In this document: positions 32,298 to 37,455 of the stretch, in pieces
Layout: the number at the start of each line of letters is the position of its first letter
Numbering within the stretch: the stretch's first letter is position 1
Assembly (NCBI GenBank): GCA_964493205.1
Contig: CAZBMJ010000020.1
Span: 1-37,455 of the forward strand
Source: CAZBMJ01 sp964493205
GTDB lineage: Bacteria; Myxococcota; UBA727; JABDBI01
Length of the DNA: 37,455 bases
Direction: 5' to 3'
Made by a program: the position numbers and the translations under genes
Notes under the pieces: model-generated
What the model was told of the DNA's origin: nothing
The model's input: the letters and a program-made list of their open reading frames with translations, nothing else
Databases searched by the model: none

Positions 32298-33356
32298 ATG
32301 TATGATAAGCTCGCTGGCATAAAAGAACGTTATAATCAAATAATAGAAGCTTTTGCTTCTAGTTCGCTTGACCAACCATCAATGCTAAAACTTAGCAAAG
32401 AACGAGCTCAAATAGAACCTATAGTTGAGTCTTATGATTGCTTAGTTAAAGCACAAGAAGAGCTTAACGATAATAAAGAACTGCTTAAAGACTTAGATGT
32501 TGATATTGTGGCCATGGCCAAAGAAGATATAGAACGCCTAAAAGCTTTAATTCAAGAGCTTGAATCTAAAATAGAACTTTTGCTTTTACCAAAAGATCCA
32601 TTAGATGAAAAAAATATTATTTTGGAAATTAGAGGTGGAGCAGGGGGCGATGAAGCTAGTATTTTTGCTGGTGAACTTTTTAATATGTATGCACGATTTG
32701 CTGAAAATAAGAGATGGAAAGTCGAGTTATTAAATACATCTGAAGGCAGCAAAGGTGGTTTTAAAGAAATCACTGCAACTATTAGTGGTAACGAAGTTTA
32801 TTCTCATCTTAAATATGAAGCAGGTGTTCATAGAGTACAAAGAGTGCCACAAACTGAAACTCAAGGGCGGGTTCATACGTCTACTTGTACTGTGGCTATT
32901 TTACCTGAAGCAGAAGAAGTTGATGTTAAAATTGAAGAAAAAGATTTGCGCATAGATGTATTCAGATCAGGCGGTCCAGGCGGCCAAAGTGTTAATACTA
33001 CTGATTCAGCTGTAAGAATAACTCATGCTCCTTCGGGTTTAGTTGTTCAGTGTCAAGATGAAAAGAGCCAGTTAAAAAATAAAGCTAAGGCTATGAAAGT
33101 GCTGCGCGCAAGACTTTATGACAAAATGCAAGAAGAAATTAATAAAGAACGAGCTTTAGAAAGAAAAGAAATGGTGGGAACTGGCGAAAGATCTGAAAAA
33201 ATTCGAACTTATAACTTTCCCCAAGATCGTTGCACTGATCACAGAATAGGCTTAACTGTTTATAATTTACCTAAATTATTTTCTGGAGAATTAGATGATT
33301 TAGTAATGAAAATTAGGACATTTTTTCAAGCAGAGGCATTAAAGGCTCAAAAGTAA
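32298..33356 (+). CDS. prfA: Peptide chain release factor 1
   Basis: Recognises UAA and UAG stop codons and triggers peptide release. Started at the ATG at 32298 (352 residues, MYDKLAGIKERY), the usual RF1 N-terminus; a TTG three codons upstream is in frame. The anticodon-like PxT tripeptide of RF1 is PQT at 184-186, within HRVQRVPQTETQGRVHTS, which separates it from RF2 (SPF). The catalytic GGQ is at 228-230 in RSGGPGGQSVN. RGGAGGDEA near 112-120 is also diagnostic. The prmC (hemK) methyltransferase gene that often follows prfA is absent; the next gene encodes the F-box protein. Confidence 0.96.
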   Translation: MYDKLAGIKERYNQIIEAFASSSLDQPSMLKLSKERAQIEPIVESYDCLVKAQEELNDNKELLKDLDVDIVAMAKEDIERLKALIQELESKIELLLLPKDPLDEKNIILEIRGGAGGDEASIFAGELFNMYARFAENKRWKVELLNTSEGSKGGFKEITATISGNEVYSHLKYEAGVHRVQRVPQTETQGRVHTSTCTVAILPEAEEVDVKIEEKDLRIDVFRSGGPGGQSVNTTDSAVRITHAPSGLVVQCQDEKSQLKNKAKAMKVLRARLYDKMQEEINKERALERKEMVGTGERSEKIRTYNFPQDRCTDHRIGLTVYNLPKLFSGELDDLVMKIRTFFQAEALKAQK

Positions 33357-33385
33357 ATCTATTTTTTGGTTTGAGGTTTTGGGCG

Positions 33386-34330
33386 ATGAAGTTTTTCTTT
33401 TTATTCTTATTTAGCTTTAGTGTCTATGCTCATGATTCTCAAATATTTTTACCTAATGAAATTCTTCATGTTATTTTTAATATAGTGATGAAAGATTCTG
33501 ATTGGAATTATAAAGAATTATGTTACTGGCGTTGTGTCTCTAAGCAATTTAATGAAATAGCATTGATTAATATACAAGAAAAATTTTTCATAAATCACAG
33601 CAAATATATTTTTCCTAAATTTAAAAACATATTATTTATGTATCAATTTAATAGAGTTAATGCTCATATAAATGGTAATTTTATTAATAATTTAAATTAC
33701 ACTAAAATACCTTTACTAAAAAAAAATAATCTGTTTTTAAATAAAGATTTATCTTCATTAGATCTATCTTTTGGTAATTTTCAAAATACTAGTTTTACAA
33801 ACTCTCATTTGCAAAATGCCGTGCTGAAAGGCTGTAGTTTTAGAGATTGTATTTTTGAAAGCGTTGATTTTACGCAAGCCTCACTAAAAAATTCTTTTTA
33901 TGAAAATTGTATTTTTAATATGTCGCATTTAGATAATGCTGATTTAACTAATGCAATGTTTTTGAATTGTATTTTTAAAAAAGCTTGTTTTTATGAAGCA
34001 GTATGTGTAGAAACCGCTTTTATTGATTGCGATTTAAGTGATACTAATTTTGCAGATTCTGATTTAAAAAATACTAAATTTAATGGCTCTGTTGCTATAA
34101 GAAGCTGTTTTACAGAAAATATTTCGCAAAAGCAGATTTCATCTTTTAAATCTTTAGATAGGGCAGGGATAGTATTAGATTCTTTGTTTTCACAAATAGT
34201 AACGATTTTATGTAATCAACCTAAAGGGTTACTAATAGAAGAAAAAGTTAATAGTAAAGGAAAAATCACTAGAACTTACAGAGAAATGAGCATAGAAGAA
34301 GAAAATTATTTTAGTAGCAAGATAGAATAA
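33386..34330 (+). CDS. Secreted F-box plus pentapeptide-repeat protein, candidate host-directed effector
   Basis: 314 residues from the ATG at 33386 (GAGG about 9 bases upstream). Residues 1-15 are a signal peptide ending VYA. Residues 21-62, starting FLPNEILHVIFNIV and with YWRCVSKQFNEIA, match the F-box pattern (LPxEll..I, then V(S/C)xxW/F..la). Residues about 121-236 are pentapeptide repeats (A(D/N)LxX): DLSFGNFQNTSF, NAVLKGCSFRDCIF, DNADLTNAMFLNC, DLSDTNFADSDLKNTKF, predicted to form a right-handed four-sided beta-helix. F-boxes bind Skp1 of eukaryotic SCF ubiquitin ligases and have no known bacterial partner, so bacterial F-box proteins are usually effectors that recruit host ubiquitination. 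The Sec-type signal is unusual for an injected effector. It lies 29 bases after prfA and probably shares its transcript. Confidence 0.75.
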   Translation: MKFFFLFLFSFSVYAHDSQIFLPNEILHVIFNIVMKDSDWNYKELCYWRCVSKQFNEIALINIQEKFFINHSKYIFPKFKNILFMYQFNRVNAHINGNFINNLNYTKIPLLKKNNLFLNKDLSSLDLSFGNFQNTSFTNSHLQNAVLKGCSFRDCIFESVDFTQASLKNSFYENCIFNMSHLDNADLTNAMFLNCIFKKACFYEAVCVETAFIDCDLSDTNFADSDLKNTKFNGSVAIRSCFTENISQKQISSFKSLDRAGIVLDSLFSQIVTILCNQPKGLLIEEKVNSKGKITRTYREMSIEEENYFSSKIE

Positions 34331-34331
34331 A

Positions 34332-34352
34332 GGCTGGTATAAGTGACCAGCC
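34332..34352 (-). terminator. Rho-independent terminator between convergent rpsT and the F-box gene
   Basis: Perfect 7-bp stem ggctggt/accagcc with a 7-base loop. On the minus strand it is followed by TTTATTCT, fitting termination of rpsT, whose stop is 8 bases away. It begins 2 bases after the F-box gene's stop on the plus strand and may work for both. Confidence 0.75.
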
Positions 34353-34359
34353 AGTCATA

Positions 34360-34623
34360 TTATTTAGCTTTATTAGCCTGTTTCATGAGTCTAGAAATTT
34401 TTCTAGAAGCATTTTTCTTTTTAATAATACCTTTCTTAGCTGATTTAGCGAGCAAGCTTACAGCTTTTTGTACTTCGCCTTCATTACAAGAAGCGCTATT
34501 AGAGCTAATTTCTAAACGCGCTTTTTTTATTTGGGTAGCAAGTTTTGAACGATCAGAACGATTTTGCGCATTTCTTTTTAATGATTGTAAGTGTCTTTTT
34601 AATGCGGAAGGATGGTTTGCCAT
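34360..34623 (-). CDS. rpsT: 30S ribosomal protein S20
   Basis: 87 residues, the usual size. MANHPSALKRHLQSLKRNAQNR at the start and KKGIIKKKNASRKISRLMKQ at the end are the conserved S20 helices that bind 16S rRNA near the bottom of the 30S body. AGGAA precedes the ATG by about 10 bases. It is monocistronic: a strong promoter candidate upstream and a hairpin terminator downstream. Confidence 0.97.
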   Translation of the reverse strand: MANHPSALKRHLQSLKRNAQNRSDRSKLATQIKKARLEISSNSASCNEGEVQKAVSLLAKSAKKGIIKKKNASRKISRLMKQANKAK

Positions 34624-34665
34624 AAAATTTGATTCCTGAAAAGTTATAAATAAAAATTACCACTT

Positions 34666-34695
34666 ATCCTATAGCTTAAAATTAGATTTTGTCAA
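34666..34695 (-). promoter_or_regulatory. rpsT promoter
   Basis: On the minus strand a perfect TTGACA (34690-34695), 18-bp spacer and TAGGAT (34666-34671), 43 bases before the rpsT ATG; one of the best promoter matches in the window. The rest of the 198-bp gap before the RSH gene holds only AT-rich sequence. Confidence 0.6.
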
Positions 34696-34821
34696 ACAAG
34701 GTGGGAAAAATTAGATTTTTTAAAATATACAGGATGTTATTGAGTTTTTGGATGGTTAATCTACTTAAAAAGTGACATAATATTTAAGGTTAAATAAGCA
34801 ATTAAGGAATTAAACAATAAC

Positions 34822-36996
34822 ATGCTGAAACTTAGCAATATATTGGACATAGTAAGTTCCTATCATCCTCATCCAGATCTAGATATTATTCGTAAAGCGT
34901 ATGTCTGTTCTGCAAAATATCATGCTGGGCAAATACGTAAAAGTGGTGAGCCTTATTTATCTCACCCTTTAGAAGTAGCCAAGATTTTAGCTGAACTTAA
35001 ACTAGACGAAGCTAGTATTTGTACAGGTTTATTGCACGATACAGTAGAAGATACGCAAGCTACTAAAGAAGACATTGAAGAACTGTTTGGAAAAGATATT
35101 GCCAATTTAGTTGATGGCGTTACTAAACTATCGCAAATAAAATTTTATAGTACAGAAGAAAAGCAAGCAGAAAACTTTAGAAAAATGTTAGTTGCCATAT
35201 CTAAAGACATACGAGTTTTGTTGGTAAAATTAGCTGATAGATTGCATAATATGCGTACGTTGCAATATATGCAGCCTGATAAACAAGAACGAATAGCTTT
35301 AGAAACTATGGAAATATATGCGCCATTAGCTAATAGGCTTGGTATTGGTTGGCTAAAAATAGAACTTGAAGATTTAAGCTTTAAATATATAAAACCGTGG
35401 GATTACAGAAATTTAAGAGAAAAAATTGGTAAAACAAAAAGAGAACGTGAGCGCTTTATTGAAGATGTTTCTAAAGATTTGTCAAAAATACTAACAGAAG
35501 CTGCACTTAAAAATTTTGAAGTATCTGGTAGGCCTAAACATTTATGGTCTATCTATCGTAAAATGAAAGATAAAGGTTTATCTTTTGATGATATTTATGA
35601 TCTAATTGCCTTTAGAATAATAGTTGAAAATATTGGTCAATGTTACGAAACCTTGGGGCATATACATTCCAAATGGCGACCAATTCCAGGGCGCTTTAAA
35701 GATTATATCGCTATGCCCAAACCTAATGCTTATAGTTCTTTGCATACTACCCTCATAGGCCCAAAAGGTGAGCGCATAGAAGTGCAAATTCGTACAAGAA
35801 AAATGCATGAAATTGCTGAATCAGGTATTGCGGCCCATTGGAAATATAAAGCTCATGGTTCCATATCTCCTATGCCAATAGATGAAGCTTCAGAAAAAGG
35901 GTTTCATTGGCTTAAACAATTAATGAATTGGCAAAAAGACTTAAAAGATCCCAATGAGTTTTTAGAATCCGTAAAAGTAGACTTATTTTCTGAAGAAGTT
36001 TATGTATTTACCCCAAGAGGCGATGTTATAGAGCTGCCCAGAGGGGCCACTCCTATTGATTTAGCTTTTGCTATCCATTCAGATGTGGGGATGCAGTGTA
36101 TAGGAGCGAAAGTAAATAATCGTATTGTACCTCTTCGCTATACTTTAGAAAACGGTGATAATTGTGAAATTATTACCCAAAAAAATCAACGACCTAAAAA
36201 AGATTGGTTAGAGTTTGTCAAAACATCTAAAGCGCGAAATAAAATACGGGCTGTTATGAGGCAGCTTGAGAGAGAGCGTTCAAAAGAAATAGGAAAAGAA
36301 CTTTTAGAGAAAGAGTTTAGGCGCTATAACACCAGTCTTTCTAGAGAAATAAAAAATAATACTATTGAGTATGTTATTAAAGAAAAACGCTTAAGCAGCA
36401 TAGAGGACCTTTTAGCATTGGTAGGCTATGGTAAAATAGATGCAAAGCATGTGGTGGAGACATGTTTACCAAATGTTGAAAAAAAAGAAGAGGTTCCTGT
36501 TCAAAAACAGTCTCGTTTATCTCAGTTATTCGATAAAATAGCCAAGCGCAGCAATACAGGCATTAAAGTAGATGGAATTAATGATGTGTTATTGCATTAT
36601 GCTCGCTGTTGTACTCCTGTAAAAGGCGATCCTATTATAGGTTTTGTGACTCGTGGCAGGGGTATCAGCATTCATAGACGAGACTGTCAAAAGATCATGG
36701 AACTTGATTCTGAACGAAGAATTACGGTTACTTGGATAGATGAAACTCAAACCTTAAGACCCATAGCTTTAAAAGTCTACAGTGAGGATAGAGAAGGTAT
36801 GCTTACAGACCTATCGTCAGTATTTTTAAAATTAAATATTAATATTTCTGAGGCTAAGTGCAGGGTACTAGATAATCATAAGGCTGTTAATACTTTTAAA
36901 TGCTCAGTTTTTGATATTGATCAACTAAAACTTTTAATACGCAATTTAAGCCTAGTTCAAGGTGTTAATAAAGTTGAACGAAGCCATAATGAATAA
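34822..36996 (+). CDS. spoT: RelA/SpoT-homologue (RSH) (p)ppGpp synthetase/hydrolase
   Basis: A 724-residue long RSH protein that sets the alarmone level of the stringent response. The N-terminal HD hydrolase domain is intact: YLSHPLEVA (His48), LLHDTVEDT with His72-Asp73 and Glu76-Asp77, and LLVKLADRLHNMRTL. The synthetase domain has RPKHLWSIYRKMKDKG, IYDLIAFRI, and the G-loop region GRFKDYIAMPKPNAYSSLHT, then EVQIRTRKMHEIAESGIAAH. TGS domain: VYVFTPRGDVIELPRGATPI. A zinc-finger-like RCCTPVKGDPIIGFVTRGRG and a C-terminal ACT domain follow. With both catalytic halves intact it should be bifunctional. The symbol spoT is used in the bifunctional sense; rel would be equally apt. AAGGA lies 13 bases before the ATG, a rather long spacing. 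No relA paralogue is visible here. Confidence 0.93.
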   Translation: MLKLSNILDIVSSYHPHPDLDIIRKAYVCSAKYHAGQIRKSGEPYLSHPLEVAKILAELKLDEASICTGLLHDTVEDTQATKEDIEELFGKDIANLVDGVTKLSQIKFYSTEEKQAENFRKMLVAISKDIRVLLVKLADRLHNMRTLQYMQPDKQERIALETMEIYAPLANRLGIGWLKIELEDLSFKYIKPWDYRNLREKIGKTKRERERFIEDVSKDLSKILTEAALKNFEVSGRPKHLWSIYRKMKDKGLSFDDIYDLIAFRIIVENIGQCYETLGHIHSKWRPIPGRFKDYIAMPKPNAYSSLHTTLIGPKGERIEVQIRTRKMHEIAESGIAAHWKYKAHGSISPMPIDEASEKGFHWLKQLMNWQKDLKDPNEFLESVKVDLFSEEVYVFTPRGDVIELPRGATPIDLAFAIHSDVGMQCIGAKVNNRIVPLRYTLENGDNCEIITQKNQRPKKDWLEFVKTSKARNKIRAVMRQLERERSKEIGKELLEKEFRRYNTSLSREIKNNTIEYVIKEKRLSSIEDLLALVGYGKIDAKHVVETCLPNVEKKEEVPVQKQSRLSQLFDKIAKRSNTGIKVDGINDVLLHYARCCTPVKGDPIIGFVTRGRGISIHRRDCQKIMELDSERRITVTWIDETQTLRPIALKVYSEDREGMLTDLSSVFLKLNINISEAKCRVLDNHKAVNTFKCSVFDIDQLKLLIRNLSLVQGVNKVERSHNE

Positions 36997-37024
36997 TTAC
37001 TTTCTTTTTTGGCCAACATTTCAC

Positions 37025-37192
37025 TTCATTCCTACACTGTGGCTTGTCCCTCAGCCCCTTTCTACGTACCGTGACCATATGATTACCCATAAGTATTGAT
37101 TAGTTAATCTGAGTTTTGGATAAGCACAGGTGATGGAATTCTATTTTCAGCCCTTCTCTACGTGCCGTCGGCTTGTCCGCGGCAACCAGAAA
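37025..37192. repeat. Cluster of palindromic intergenic repeat copies
   Basis: Three copies or fragments of the family seen at 24965-25067. A degenerate one lies at about 37025-37050 (tcattcctacactgtggctt...). A truncated one at 37061-37074 (tctacgtaccgtg) is fused to the 55-bp terminal repeat. A fuller one at about 37143-37192 contains ctacgtgccg, gcttgtccg, cggcaaccagaaaatta. They fill most of the 276-bp gap between the RSH gene and the GIY-YIG gene. No other gene or RNA is seen in this gap. Confidence 0.7.
37060..37129. repeat. Right copy of the window-terminal inverted repeat
   Basis: 37075-37129 is the exact reverse complement of 1-55; extended similarity covers 37060-37074 with mismatches at 37061 and 37074. 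See the left copy. Confidence 0.85.
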
Positions 37193-37272
37193 ATTACCTG
37201 AATCCAGTGGGCCGGTCTTAAAGCGTAGCGGTGCTTTTTATGGTATGATTACCTTTATTTTAAGGAAATACC

Positions 37273-37455
37273 GTGAAAAGAGCTTATGTTTATATTTTGG
37301 CCAGTCAACGAAATGGAACATTATACGTAGGTTCTACCACGGATCTTCTAAAAAGAGTGTGGGAGCATAAAAACAACGTAGTACATAGCTTTACCAAAAA
37401 ATATAGTGCACCCATTTGTCTAGACCACTTTTTTAAAAATCATCCGATTTTTTAA
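37273..37455 (+). pseudogene. Truncated GIY-YIG nuclease-like gene
   Basis: GTG start at 37273 with AAGGA six bases upstream. The 60-residue product begins with the GIY-YIG core of the UPF0213 (YhbQ-like) family: YVYILASQRNGTLYVGSTTD, then LLKRVWEHKNN and SFTKKYSAP. Family members run to about 85-100 residues and continue with a YYE-type strand and a conserved Glu-containing helix. Here the frame diverges after about residue 44 and stops at the last base of the window. It is therefore truncated or frameshifted, or the sequence ends at a breakpoint. An intact family member would be a small single-domain endonuclease-like protein of uncertain role. Confidence 0.6.

Noticed and set aside
1..37129. 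The terminal inverted repeats as ends of a composite transposon
   Set aside because: The 37 kb between them is mostly core genes, there is no transposase or target duplication, and related repeats also occur internally at 24965-25067.
37173..37370. 65-codon plus-strand frame overlapping the GIY-YIG start
   Set aside because: It starts inside the palindromic repeat and runs out of frame through the GIY-YIG coding region, which has the recognisable protein motif and a ribosome-binding site.

Overview
The window is about 37 kb of AT-rich DNA from a Gram-negative bacterium: it encodes lipoproteins with lipoboxes, a NagZ-type glycosidase, a MltD-like lytic transglycosylase, RuvAB, FtsY and a long RSH protein. 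A secreted F-box/pentapeptide-repeat protein, a tandem array of secreted hydrolases, a peptide importer and a dispersed palindromic intergenic repeat suggest a host-associated, probably protist-associated, lineage. The sequence does not settle the phylum. Dependentiae-like, Rickettsiales/Holosporales-like and Legionellales-like bacteria all fit; the purB type argues against an ordinary gammaproteobacterium.

Layout. 1-1.8 kb: a 55-bp sequence that recurs inverted near the right end, then nagZ and a ZIP-type metal transporter (both minus). 1.9-10.9 kb: four tandem paralogues of a secreted alpha/beta hydrolase (minus), sharing perfectly identical blocks that indicate recent duplication and gene conversion. 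10.9-16.8 kb: an oligopeptide ABC importer (minus: binding lipoprotein, DppB-like, DppC-like) split between its two permeases by a plus-strand gene for a secreted Ala/Glu/Lys/Arg coiled-coil protein. That gene is broken in the assembly by two 100-N gaps but is one reading frame. 16.9-19.3 kb: lytic transglycosylase overlapping type 2 isopentenyl-diphosphate isomerase. 19.3-21.6 kb: a lipoprotein with a possible C1q-like domain, a frameshifted TPR pseudogene and a BrnT/BrnA-like toxin-antitoxin pair flanked by a duplicated ruvB 3' end. 21.6-23.8 kb: ruvA-ruvB, tRNA-Gly(GCC) and a SprT-like metalloprotease. 23.8-29.1 kb: ftsY, a palindromic repeat pair, dut, a secreted phosphodiesterase-like protein, purB and a secreted protein of unknown function. 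29.1-37 kb: alaS, rpmE, a small membrane protein, prfA, the F-box/pentapeptide protein, rpsT and an RSH (SpoT/Rel) gene. The right end holds more palindromic repeats and a truncated GIY-YIG gene.

How the genes work together. Housekeeping genes (translation, DNA repair, SRP receptor, nucleotide hygiene, stringent response) are interleaved with accessory genes. The most distinctive block is the hydrolase array directly downstream of dppC. An appealing but unproven reading is a nutrient-acquisition unit: secreted serine hydrolases release peptides or other acyl compounds and the Dpp-like importer takes up products. The importer ATPases are not in this window. The F-box/pentapeptide protein is the best candidate for a protein acting inside a eukaryotic host. 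Many starts are revised here because the longest frames begin at upstream TTG codons or inside other genes; the choices rest on Shine-Dalgarno-like AGGA/GAGG motifs and family length.
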